From the NCBI GenBank assembly GCA_019310385.1, contig JAFDEK010000013.1, positions 1 to 52,188 on the forward strand: a stretch of DNA of 52,188 nt, read 5' to 3'. Position 1 is the first letter of the stretch; every line of letters begins with the position of its first letter. The notes under the pieces are model-generated. The model was not told the origin of the DNA. It searched no databases and saw only the letters and a program-made list of their open reading frames with translations. The DNA comes from Deltaproteobacteria bacterium. GTDB taxonomy: Bacteria > Myxococcota_A > UBA9160 > UBA4427. This document shows positions 44,513 through 52,188 of the stretch, one piece after another. The position numbers and the translations under genes are program-made.

Positions 44513-45316
44513 GTGACAGAGCGAAGTGCATCCGTCGATGCTTCCACAGTGCAAGCCGGGGCGAGTCCGCCTACGGTGAGGCGAGGCGTGCGCTTTCGCC
44601 ACGGCCTGCAGCGGCTGATCGGACGCATCGTCGGGCCCTTGTGGTTGCCCCTGGCCAGCTTCGTGCTGCGGGTCATCCTCGGTTATCGCATGGACGGCCT
44701 CAAGGAGGTGCGCGCCGAGTTCCTGCGCATTCGGCAGCAGTCGACCGCGCCCCTGCTCATCTGCGCGAACCACCTGACCCTGATCGACTCCTTCATCGTC
44801 GCCTGGGCGCTGGCGCCGACCTGGCGCTACATGGTGCGTTTCGACGAGCTGCCCTGGAACACGCCGGAGCGCAGGAACTTCGCCGCCACGGTGTTGAGTC
44901 AGGTGCTGGTGTACCTCGCCAAGTGCATTCCCATCTCCCGGGGAGGCAGCCGCGAGCAGATTTCTTCGGTGCTGGCGCGGATCGGATACCTGCTCTCCCG
45001 CGGCGAACTCGCCCTGGTGTTTCCGGAGGGCGGGCGCAGCCGTAGTGGTCGGGTGACGACGGATTCGGTCGCGTGGGGAGTGGGCCGCATCGTGGCTTCC
45101 CTTCCACAGTGCCGCGTGGCGTGCATCTACCTGCGCGGCGAAACCCAGGAGTCCTGGGGGAGCATCCCCAACGTGGGCGACCGCTTCTATGCGAAGGTCG
45201 AGTGCATCGAGCCCAAGTCCGAGTACCGTGGCGCTCGCCGCTCCCGCGATCTCGCGAATCAGATCGTGGCGCAGCTGGCCCGAATGGAGAAGGAATATTT
45301 CGATGGTCGGCAATGA
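44513..45316 (+). CDS. PlsC-like 1-acyl-glycerophosphate acyltransferase
   Basis: A 267-residue acyltransferase with the LPLAT fold. Motif I is NHLTLIDSF (His87 and Asp92, H-x4-D). Motif III is VFPEGGRSRSG. A single hydrophobic segment at about 38-58 (GPLWLPLASFVLRVILGY) would anchor it to the membrane. Preceding residues 1-30 are low-complexity. It would move the finished acyl chain from ACP or CoA to a glycerol lipid or similar acceptor. GTG start at 44513; the gene is 80 bases after the ACP and overlaps the PPTase gene by 14 bases. Confidence 0.87.
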   Translation: MTERSASVDASTVQAGASPPTVRRGVRFRHGLQRLIGRIVGPLWLPLASFVLRVILGYRMDGLKEVRAEFLRIRQQSTAPLLICANHLTLIDSFIVAWALAPTWRYMVRFDELPWNTPERRNFAATVLSQVLVYLAKCIPISRGGSREQISSVLARIGYLLSRGELALVFPEGGRSRSGRVTTDSVAWGVGRIVASLPQCRVACIYLRGETQESWGSIPNVGDRFYAKVECIEPKSEYRGARRSRDLANQIVAQLARMEKEYFDGRQ

Positions 45317-46016
45317 CGTGGTCGACCTGCGCGATTCGGACGCCGATCCGGCGACCCTGAGTGCGCGCTTCGACGGCCGGGTTTTTTCACCGGCAGAGCT
45401 GCGATCGATCGAGGCGAGTGCCGAGCCGGCGCGCCAACGCTGGCGGCTCTGGGCCGCCAAGGAGGCGGCCTACAAGCTCCTACGTCGCCTCGACCCCGCA
45501 ATCCCTTTCTCGCCCCGTCGCCTGATCGTGAGCCTCGAAGAGAGGGTCGGCCGACCCTTGCGCGGGGCCCTTCAGCCGCGGCCCCGGGCCACATCCGCGG
45601 GTGAGCCATTCCCGCCGCAGCGGGTGCTCGCGCTCGGCGAAGGACGCGGAAGCGTCCGCTTCGAGGGACGTGAGCTGGAGCTGCGGGTCCTCGACAGCGA
45701 CGGGGCGGTGCACGCACTCGCCGCGCTCCCCGGCGACTCGCCGGCGAGGCTCGTTCATGGACTCTGGCGCCTCGATCGCCGGGATTCGCGCCGCGGGGAT
45801 CCCCACGGCCCGGGAGAAGCGGTCCGGGAGCTCGCCTGTCGCGCCCTGACCCGACTGCTCGGTGAGCCGCAAGACAGCGCCCCACTCATCGAAGTCCGCC
45901 GCGAGAATCGCATCCCGAGCTTCTGGCGCGGCGGCGTGCGCCTGCCCGTGGCGCTCTCCTTGTCGCACCACGGCGGGCTGGTCGCCTTCGCGTTGGGTGA
46001 GGGAGCCGCATCGTGA
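45303..46016 (+). CDS. 4'-phosphopantetheinyl transferase superfamily protein
   Basis: A 237-residue transferase that would attach the 4'-phosphopantetheine arm to Ser41 of the ACP encoded upstream. Signatures are GNDVVDLRDSDAD near the start, like AcpS, LWAAKEAAYKLLRRL near residue 50 (metal Glu and Lys), and the C-terminal LPVALSLSHHGGLVAFALG. It is larger than AcpS (about 125 residues) and may be a two-half Sfp-like or AcpS-fused form. ATG at 45303 inside the end of the acyltransferase gene. The ACC gene starts in its stop codon. A PPTase dedicated to one carrier is usual for specialised, not housekeeping, lipid pathways. Confidence 0.85.
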   Translation: MVGNDVVDLRDSDADPATLSARFDGRVFSPAELRSIEASAEPARQRWRLWAAKEAAYKLLRRLDPAIPFSPRRLIVSLEERVGRPLRGALQPRPRATSAGEPFPPQRVLALGEGRGSVRFEGRELELRVLDSDGAVHALAALPGDSPARLVHGLWRLDRRDSRRGDPHGPGEAVRELACRALTRLLGEPQDSAPLIEVRRENRIPSFWRGGVRLPVALSLSHHGGLVAFALGEGAAS

Positions 46017-49000
46017 ACGACGATCGCAGCATTCGCCGCCTCGCAATCGTAAACCGGGGTGAGGCCGCGGTGCGCTGTATCCGGGCGGTGAAGAGCCTGC
46101 GCGCCCAGGAGGACTGCGAGCTCGAGGCCATCGCGCTCTACACCGAGCCCGATCGGGACGCGCCCTTCGTCCACTACGCCGATCGTTCCATCGCGCTTTC
46201 CGCCGAGGCGGGCGCGGTTGCGGCCTATCTCGATCACGACGGCCTGATCCGGGCTCTGCGCGAGGTACGCGCCGACGCCGTCTGGCCGGGCTGGGGCTTC
46301 GTGTCCGAGTCGCCGGAGTTCGTGGACCGACTCAGCGCGGAGGGGATCGTCTTTCTCGGTCCGCCCGCCGCTGCGATGCGCTCGCTGGGGGACAAGATCA
46401 CGTCGAAGGAGCTCGCCGAAGCCGCCGGGGTGCCGGTGACGGCCTGGAGCGGCTGCGCTCTCGACGACGAGGACGACGCACTTATCCACGCGCGGCGCAT
46501 CGGCTTCCCGGTGGTGGTCAAGGCCAGCGCGGGCGGCGGCGGCCGCGGCATTCGCATGGTCGACCGCGAGGAAGATCTCGCCGAGGCCTTTCGCTCCGCG
46601 AGCTCCGAGGCCAAGTCGGCCTTCGGAGACGGACGGCTCTTCGTCGAGAAGCGCGTCGAGTCCGGCCGGCACATCGAGGTGCAGATCGCGGCCGACGAGC
46701 ACGGCAACGTTCTGCCTCTGGGCTGCCGGGACTGCTCGGTGCAGCGTCGCCATCAAAAGGTCCTCGAGGAGGCGCCGCCGCCGGACCTGGCTCCGGAGCT
46801 GCGTCACGCCATCGAAGAGGCCGCGGTGCGCATCGCGAGCCACGTCTCCTACGTGGGCGTCGGGACCGTGGAGTTCCTGCTCACCGGAGAGGAGTTCTAC
46901 TTCCTCGAAGTGAACCCCCGCCTGCAGGTCGAGCACGGCATCACGGAGGAGATCACCGGGGTCGACCTGGTACAGCTGCAGATCCGTATCGCTCGAGGCG
47001 AGTCGCTCAAGTCCCTCGAATTCAAGGAGCACGGCGTCGCGATCGAGGCCCGGGTGTGCGCCGAGGATCCCGACCAGAACTTCCTCCCCTCTCCCGGCAA
47101 GATCCTGCGCTTCGAGCCGGCCCTGGGTCCCCGGGTGCGGATCGATTCGGGGGTGGCGACGGGCAGCATGGTGCCGCCGGACTTCGATTCGCTGGTCGCC
47201 AAGGTGATTGCCGTCGGGAAAGACCGTCACGAGGCCATCGCGCGGCTGAAGTGCGCCCTCGAAGACCTCGAGCTGGTGATCGCCGGGGGCGCGAGCAACA
47301 AGGGCCACATCCTCGACATCATGAGTACCGAGGACTACCGGGCGGGTCCGGTGGACACGGGCTGGCTCGACCGCTGGAACGCGGGGCGCGACGTCGCCGC
47401 CCTGCGCTGCGGCCGCGAGGCGAGTGACTCCCTGGTGGCGGCTGCGATCCTCGCGTATCAGCGCGCGCGGGCCGCGGCGCGCGTGAACTTCTACTCGGAC
47501 GTCACGAGCTTTTCGACCGATCGCATCCCGCCCGGGCAGGGCCAGCAGATCGATCTCTCCTACGCGGGCGAGAGCTACCGCCTGATGGTCTACGCCGTCG
47601 GGGCCTGGCGTTACCGGATCCACCTGGACGGTCGTGCGGTTGGGGCTGCCATACGCGAGGAGGGAGCGAACCGGGCCCGCCTCGAGATCAACGAGCGGGT
47701 GCGCCGAATCCTCTATGACGCCACCGACGTCGGCTTGCGCCTCGAGGTCGACGGCCATCCCTATCGCTACGGCTGGCAGACCGCGGGACAGGTGCGCTCG
47801 AGCACACCCGCCATGGTGGTCGGGGTCCACGTCGAAACGGGCGATCGGGTGCGCGTCGGCGATTCCCTGGGCCTGCTCGAGGCCATGAAGATGGAGATCG
47901 GCTTCCAGGCCCCGGTGTCCGGTGTCGTGTCCGAGGTGCTGGTCCGCAAGGGCCAGCAGGTGAGCGCCGGAGAGGTGCTCCTCGTCATCGATCTCGCCGC
48001 CGACGAGGGAGAAGAGGAGGAGGCACCGGTCCGCCTGGCCCTTCCGGCCCAGCGCGATCCCCTGGCCCTGCTCTTCCGGGGCAGCGACGAAGATCCTCTG
48101 GCCTCACCGGATCTCGAGGGTGCCGCCCGCGCCGAGCCCAGGGCGCGCCGGGATGCCATCGCGGCGGTGCGCGAGGAGATCCGCCGGGTGCTCCTGGGCT
48201 ACGACGCGAACCCGGCGCGTCTCGAGAGCATCGCGGACTTCCTCGAGGCCCCGCTGCCCGAGAAGCTGCCCGCGGCGTTCCTGACCGAGCTGGCCGAGCT
48301 GCGACACGAGGCCGTCACCTTCGTCGATACGGAGGAGCTCTTCATTACGGCGCCGCGCGCCTCGGTTTCAGGTGAGCTCGGACCCTCCAACAACGCTCGC
48401 TTCCGCATGTACGTGCGGCGTCTGCTGGCGTCGGGCGCGGGCATCGCCGAGGAGTTCCTCGACCTCGTGCGCACCGCGCTGTCCCACTACGGGGTCGCGG
48501 ACCTCGAGCCCACCGACGACCTCAAGCGCGCCGTGCTGCGGCTGCTCTCGGCCCAGCTGGCCCCGGAGCCCCGCATGCAGCTGGTGCTGGGCGTGATCCG
48601 GCGCGTCGCGAGCCTCAGCGAGGCGGGGATCGACCTCGAAGAAGACCGCAACTTTGCCCGTGCCCTCAATCAGGTCACGCGGATGCGCGGCCGCCTCTCG
48701 GACACCCTCGCCGACTCCGCGATCGAGGCCCACTACGTCGTCTTCGAGAAGCGGGAGGTGGAGCGGCAGGCCGAGCTCAGCTCGAAGGAGCTCGAGGCGT
48801 GGCTCGACGAGGCGGAGGTGATGCCCATCGCGCCGTCGGCGAATGTTCTGCTCGAGGTCGCGGCTGCGGCGAAGCGAGTCTTCGACCGCGTGGGGCGCTG
48901 GATCAAGGAGCCGGACCCCAGCCGGCGCGACATCGCTCTGGCGGCCCTGGTGCAGCGCGTCTACGCGCCGGTGATCCCGCGAGGGCACCGATCGGTGAAG

Positions 49001-51655
49001 GCCGACGGAACCTGGATCCACTGCGTCGAGTACGGAGACCTCGGGCTGGTGGTGGCCGCGGCGGCGAGCGCCCAGGACCTGAAGGAGGTCGCGGGCCGCA
49101 TGTGCTTCGCCGCCCGTCTGCTGGGTTCGCGGGCCGGAGCCCCCAGGCTCTACGCGCTCGAGCTTCTGGTGCCCGACGCCGGCGAGAGCGAGCAGCTGGC
49201 CGCGGAGGTCGAGCGCTTCCTTCCGCCCATCCTCGCCCAGAGCGGCCTCACCTGTCGTCTGACCCTCGCCATGCTGTGCGAGGAGGGCCGGCACGCCTAC
49301 AAGACCTTCCGCCCGGCGCCCGGTACAGGTGCGGAGCCCTTGGTCGAGCTCGACCACAGCTGCTACGACCTGCATCCGGAGACCGCCGAACGCATCGATC
49401 TGCAGCGCTTCTCCGAGTTCGATCTCGAGCCCATCCCCAGCGAGGAGGGGATCTACAGCTTCTACGGACGTAGTCGGGACGGCAGCGGGGACGAGCGCGT
49501 CTTCGTGCTCGCCGACGCCCGCGATCGCTCGCCGAACTCGGGCCCCGAGGTCGGCGAGCACATCGCCGCCTTCATGCGGGTCTTCCACCGTGCTACGCGC
49601 AGCCTGCGCACCATCTTGCAGACCCGGGATCCGCGCCGGCGCCTGCAGTGGAACCGGATCTGTCTCTTCGTGGCGCCGCCGGTCTACCTCGATTCCCGGA
49701 CCGCATCGGATCTGGCTCGCAAGCTCGCGCCGGCGACCCGACACCTCGGCCTCGAGAAGGTGGTGGTGCGGGTCAGCCTGCTGGACCGCGAGGCGCCCGA
49801 GGCGTCGGCGCGTCCCATCGAGATCGTCATCACCGACACCGGCCCGCAGATGGAGATCTCCTGGCGCGAGCCCCACCGGGAGCCCCTGCTTCCCGCCAAG
49901 GACTACGAGCGGAAGGTGGTGGCGGCGCGGCGACGCCGCAGGGTGTACCCCTACGAGATCATCGGCATGCTGACCTCCGAGGACCGCACCCTGACGGAGA
50001 GTGGGAGCGGCAAGGCGAGCCTGCCCAGCGGCAGCTTCGAGGAGTACGACCTCGATCCGGAGGGGCCCGCCTGCGCGGCGGTGCAAGTGAAGCGTGCGCC
50101 CGGCCAGAACGTCGCCAGCGTGGTCTTCGGCGTCATCTCGACCCCCACCGAGAAGGTGCCGAGCGGCATGCGCCGGGTGCTGGTGCTCTCGGATCCCACC
50201 ATGGGGATGGGGGCCCTCGCGGTGCCGGAGTGCGACCGCATCATCGCGGCCATCGACCTCGCCGAGAAGCTGAGCGTTCCCCTCGAGTGGGTGCCGGTCT
50301 CGAGCGGTGCGAAGATCGCCATGGACAGCGGCACCGAGAACCTCGACGCCACCGCGCGGGTGGTGCGTCGCATCGTGACCTTCACCCAGGCGGGCGGGGA
50401 GATCAATCTCATCGTCCAGGGCACCAACGTCGGCGCCCAGAGCTACTTCGACGCCCTGGCGACCATGCTCATGCACACCCGGGGCGTACTCATCATGACG
50501 CCCCGAGCCTCCATGGTGCTCACGGGCCGCGCGGCCCTCGAGGCCTCGGGCGCGGTTGCGGCCGAGGACGAGGAGGCCATCGGGGGCTTCGAGCGCATCA
50601 TGGGTCCCAACGGACAGGCGCAGTACTACGCCCGCAACCTCGCCGAGGCCTACCGGACCCTGTTCGAGTACTACCGTTACAGCTACGTGGTGCCCGGCGA
50701 GCCGGGGCCGCGGAGCTTCGAGACCACCGATGCACGCGGCCGCTCGATCTGCGACTACGCCCTCACCCCCGAGGAGGGCTTCGACTTCAACAAGGTGGGT
50801 GAGATCTTCGACGACGCCACCAACCCGGGCCGCAAGCGGCCCTTCGCCATGCGGGCCGTCATGGCCTCGCTCATCGATGCCGACGGCGGGCACCTCGAGC
50901 GCTGGCACAGCATGTTCGGAGCCGAGACCGCGATCGTGTGGGACGCTCACCTGGGCGGCCATCCCATCACCCTGCTGGGGATCGAGAGCCACAGCATTCC
51001 CCGCGACGGCTACCGCCCCTTCGACGGTCCGGAGATCTGGAACGGCGGCACGCTCTTTCCCCTCTCTTCGAAGAAGATCGCCCGGGCGATCAACTCGGCC
51101 AGCGGCAACCGTCCGGTCGTGATGCTCGCAAACCTGTCGGGCTTCGACGGATCTCCGGAGTCCCTGCGCAAGCTGCAGCTCGAGTACGGGGCCGAGATCG
51201 CCCGAGCGGTGGTGAACTTCGAGGGTCCCCTCTTCTTCGTCGTGGTGTCCCGCTACCACGGCGGCGCCTACGTGGTCTTCTCCCAGGAGCTCAACGATTC
51301 TCTCAGTGCCTCGGCCCTCGAGGGCTCCTATGCCTCGGTGATCGGAGGCGGGCCCGCGGCCAAGGTCGTGTTCGCTCGGGAGGTGCGAGCGCGCGCCCTC
51401 GCCGACCCGCGCGTGGCCGAGAAGCAGCGCGCCGTGCGCTGGCGCCCCAGCGCCGAGGCGCGCGAGAGCCTCGATGCGGTGCTCGCCGACGTCACCCTCG
51501 AGAAGCAGGCGGAGCTCGCCGAGGAGTTCGACGGGATCCACAGCGTCGAGCGCGCCATGAAGGTCGGCTCGCTCGATCGCATCATCCCGCCCGACAGCAT
51601 GCGCGAGGACTTGATCGAGGGCCTCCACGCGCTGCTCGCGGATCGCGGAATTTGA
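46013..51655 (+). CDS. Single-chain biotin-dependent acyl-CoA carboxylase (BC-BCCP-CT)
   Basis: An 1880-residue multidomain carboxylase. Biotin carboxylase spans about residues 8-460: LAIVNRGEAAVRCIRA, the ATP-grasp loop VVVKASAGGGGRGIRMV and FYFLEVNPRLQVEHGITEEI. A biotinyl domain carries Lys626 in GLLEAMKMEIGFQAPVSG. Residues 700-1290 are a helical central region without a motif I know. The carboxyltransferase half runs from about 1300 (YPYEIIGML) to the end, with GAKIAMDSGTEN, QGTNVGAQSYFDALATMLM and VVVSRYHGGAYVVFSQE. The order equals eukaryotic acetyl-CoA carboxylase, and similar long fused carboxylases are known in actinobacteria. Acetyl-, propionyl- or long-chain acyl-CoA could be the substrate. 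GTG start overlaps the PPTase stop. It would feed extender units to this operon. Confidence 0.93.
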   Translation: MNDDRSIRRLAIVNRGEAAVRCIRAVKSLRAQEDCELEAIALYTEPDRDAPFVHYADRSIALSAEAGAVAAYLDHDGLIRALREVRADAVWPGWGFVSESPEFVDRLSAEGIVFLGPPAAAMRSLGDKITSKELAEAAGVPVTAWSGCALDDEDDALIHARRIGFPVVVKASAGGGGRGIRMVDREEDLAEAFRSASSEAKSAFGDGRLFVEKRVESGRHIEVQIAADEHGNVLPLGCRDCSVQRRHQKVLEEAPPPDLAPELRHAIEEAAVRIASHVSYVGVGTVEFLLTGEEFYFLEVNPRLQVEHGITEEITGVDLVQLQIRIARGESLKSLEFKEHGVAIEARVCAEDPDQNFLPSPGKILRFEPALGPRVRIDSGVATGSMVPPDFDSLVAKVIAVGKDRHEAIARLKCALEDLELVIAGGASNKGHILDIMSTEDYRAGPVDTGWLDRWNAGRDVAALRCGREASDSLVAAAILAYQRARAAARVNFYSDVTSFSTDRIPPGQGQQIDLSYAGESYRLMVYAVGAWRYRIHLDGRAVGAAIREEGANRARLEINERVRRILYDATDVGLRLEVDGHPYRYGWQTAGQVRSSTPAMVVGVHVETGDRVRVGDSLGLLEAMKMEIGFQAPVSGVVSEVLVRKGQQVSAGEVLLVIDLAADEGEEEEAPVRLALPAQRDPLALLFRGSDEDPLASPDLEGAARAEPRARRDAIAAVREEIRRVLLGYDANPARLESIADFLEAPLPEKLPAAFLTELAELRHEAVTFVDTEELFITAPRASVSGELGPSNNARFRMYVRRLLASGAGIAEEFLDLVRTALSHYGVADLEPTDDLKRAVLRLLSAQLAPEPRMQLVLGVIRRVASLSEAGIDLEEDRNFARALNQVTRMRGRLSDTLADSAIEAHYVVFEKREVERQAELSSKELEAWLDEAEVMPIAPSANVLLEVAAAAKRVFDRVGRWIKEPDPSRRDIALAALVQRVYAPVIPRGHRSVKADGTWIHCVEYGDLGLVVAAAASAQDLKEVAGRMCFAARLLGSRAGAPRLYALELLVPDAGESEQLAAEVERFLPPILAQSGLTCRLTLAMLCEEGRHAYKTFRPAPGTGAEPLVELDHSCYDLHPETAERIDLQRFSEFDLEPIPSEEGIYSFYGRSRDGSGDERVFVLADARDRSPNSGPEVGEHIAAFMRVFHRATRSLRTILQTRDPRRRLQWNRICLFVAPPVYLDSRTASDLARKLAPATRHLGLEKVVVRVSLLDREAPEASARPIEIVITDTGPQMEISWREPHREPLLPAKDYERKVVAARRRRRVYPYEIIGMLTSEDRTLTESGSGKASLPSGSFEEYDLDPEGPACAAVQVKRAPGQNVASVVFGVISTPTEKVPSGMRRVLVLSDPTMGMGALAVPECDRIIAAIDLAEKLSVPLEWVPVSSGAKIAMDSGTENLDATARVVRRIVTFTQAGGEINLIVQGTNVGAQSYFDALATMLMHTRGVLIMTPRASMVLTGRAALEASGAVAAEDEEAIGGFERIMGPNGQAQYYARNLAEAYRTLFEYYRYSYVVPGEPGPRSFETTDARGRSICDYALTPEEGFDFNKVGEIFDDATNPGRKRPFAMRAVMASLIDADGGHLERWHSMFGAETAIVWDAHLGGHPITLLGIESHSIPRDGYRPFDGPEIWNGGTLFPLSSKKIARAINSASGNRPVVMLANLSGFDGSPESLRKLQLEYGAEIARAVVNFEGPLFFVVVSRYHGGAYVVFSQELNDSLSASALEGSYASVIGGGPAAKVVFAREVRARALADPRVAEKQRAVRWRPSAEARESLDAVLADVTLEKQAELAEEFDGIHSVERAMKVGSLDRIIPPDSMREDLIEGLHALLADRGI

Positions 51656-52074
51656 GCTCGGACGCGATTCTGCTCCAGGGTGCCCAGGTGCCGGCAGCCC
51701 TGGGTGTGACGGCGGCCGAGCGCCGCATGGGGCGGCCCGTGCAGGTCGATCTCGAGGTGGGCGTCGATCTCAGGGAGGCGGGGCGCAGCGACCGGCTCGC
51801 CAGCACCATCGACTATCAGGCGCTCTACGACGTGGTCGCCGAAGTGGCGAGTGGCCGCGAGCACAAGCTCGTCGAGGCCCTGGGCGAGAACATCGTGGCC
51901 GCGCTCTTCGAACGCTTCGCCATCGACTGGGTGACGATCGAGGTTCGCAAGGCCAAGCCCGTGTCCGGCGTCATCGAGAGCGCGGGCATCCGCATCACGC
52001 GAACGCGGGCTGGCGAGGATACGCGGGGCCCCCGATCGGGGGCGGGCGGAGCTCCTGCACGTGGCCGTCGCTGA
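51652..52074 (+). CDS. folB: Dihydroneopterin aldolase FolB
   Basis: Folate-pathway enzyme that cleaves dihydroneopterin to glycolaldehyde and 6-hydroxymethyl-dihydropterin. The 140 residues contain ILLQGAQVPAALGVTAAERR (binding-site start), TIDYQALYDVV (the conserved Tyr), and ALGENIVAALFERFAIDWVTIEVRKAKPV with the Lys of the active site near the KP. The tail after residue 120 is low-complexity Arg/Gly. It starts with TTG at 51652 overlapping the ACC stop (TTGA). A housekeeping gene caught in the lipid operon, perhaps only by gene order; the similar DHNA-type Glu (VEALGEN) supports true FolB function. Confidence 0.9.
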   Translation: MSSDAILLQGAQVPAALGVTAAERRMGRPVQVDLEVGVDLREAGRSDRLASTIDYQALYDVVAEVASGREHKLVEALGENIVAALFERFAIDWVTIEVRKAKPVSGVIESAGIRITRTRAGEDTRGPRSGAGGAPARGRR

Positions 52075-52188
52075 GCTGGCGGCTTGGCTGCCGCTCGTGG
52101 TGCTGCGGGCACTGCTGGGCGGCATCCCCCCCTCGCTGTCCCTCTCCCTCGGCGCCGCCATGGGGCGGCTCTACGTCGCTCTGGGGGG
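52061..52188 (+). CDS. LpxL/HtrB-like lipid A late acyltransferase (N-terminal fragment)
   Basis: Only 42 codons are visible before the window ends. They read LAAWLPLVVLRALLGGIPPS followed by LGAAMGRLYVALGG, the membrane-bound start common to LpxL/HtrB-like acyltransferases (an aliphatic helix, then P-x-x-L-x-x-x-LG-x-x-x-GR). The GTG at 52061 overlaps the FolB gene by 14 bases. If correct, it adds a second acyltransferase to the operon, this one acting on lipid A or a related glycolipid. The call rests on a short stretch only. Confidence 0.55.
   Translation, partial: MAVAELAAWLPLVVLRALLGGIPPSLSLSLGAAMGRLYVALG

Noticed and set aside
40065-46016. Aryl polyene or dialkylresorcinol cluster
   Set aside because: Lacks ammonia-lyase, AMP-ligase, aromatase/cyclase, thioesterase and the second ACP typical of those clusters, and has a true FabA-type dehydratase instead.
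48368-51628. 1086-codon minus-strand frame opposite the carboxylase
   Set aside because: A shadow of the ACC coding frame; composition is typical of a GC-rich antisense frame and no family is recognisable.

Overview
The window is GC-rich, gene-dense chromosomal DNA from a Gram-negative bacterium. It carries a Tol-Pal lipoprotein, a hopanoid-type glycosyltransferase (HpnB), a lipid A acyltransferase fragment, two exosortase (PEP-CTERM) substrates, and many CoA, epoxide and nitronate-handling enzymes. This mix fits an uncultured deltaproteobacterial lineage (Myxococcota- or Binatia-like), but no rRNA or phylogenetic marker confirms it. I see no insertion sequence, phage, CRISPR array, tRNA or rRNA. 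Codon use looks uniform, so this is not an obvious transferred island.

Layout. 1-5.2 kb, minus strand: mfd (cut by the left edge), a family III CoA-transferase, and a small SprT/WLM-like metallopeptidase that ends in a sliding-clamp motif. 5.3-9.8 kb, plus: a Lon-N-domain protein, then hpnB, a transglutaminase-like protein, a PNPOx-like protein and a nitronate monooxygenase, several joined by start/stop overlaps. 9.8-16.1 kb, minus: ppk1, two glycosyltransferases and a membrane-lipid or glycan-type phosphodiesterase. 16.2-19.5 kb, plus: a solitary rplC with its own promoter, an rlmE whose conserved N-terminus has no start codon, a VOC protein and an epoxide hydrolase ending in a tandem hairpin array. 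19.6-24.6 kb: an RND/MMPL exporter with an exported partner, a PEP-CTERM protein, and a convergent overlapping GT39-like membrane glycosyltransferase. 24.7-32.2 kb: an amidohydrolase behind a TetR-type operator, sppA, an alpha/beta hydrolase, thiI, a TPR lipoprotein and pal. 32.3-39.6 kb: a ThDP enzyme, an exonuclease-DinG helicase fusion, a second PEP-CTERM protein and a sulfatase-fold lipoprotein.

40.0-52.2 kb is the most coherent system. It is one long plus-strand operon with overlapping start and stop codons at nearly every junction: a KAS III, a FabA-type dehydratase/isomerase, a FabG-type reductase, a FabZ-type dehydratase, a KAS I/II, a dedicated ACP, a PlsC-like acyltransferase, a phosphopantetheinyl transferase, an 1880-residue single-chain acyl-CoA carboxylase (biotin carboxylase, biotin carrier and carboxyltransferase), folB and the start of an LpxL-like acyltransferase. 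It encodes its own extender-unit supply, carrier, carrier activation, chain building and acyl transfer, but no enoyl reductase and no malonyl transacylase. I infer a dedicated unsaturated or polyene-like acyl chain that is then placed on a membrane lipid.

Other points of interest are dispersed palindromic repeats inside coding genes, and several short tandem duplications at gene ends and leaders. These include a natural three-frame stop-codon array and a stop codon placed in the loop of a duplicated hairpin.
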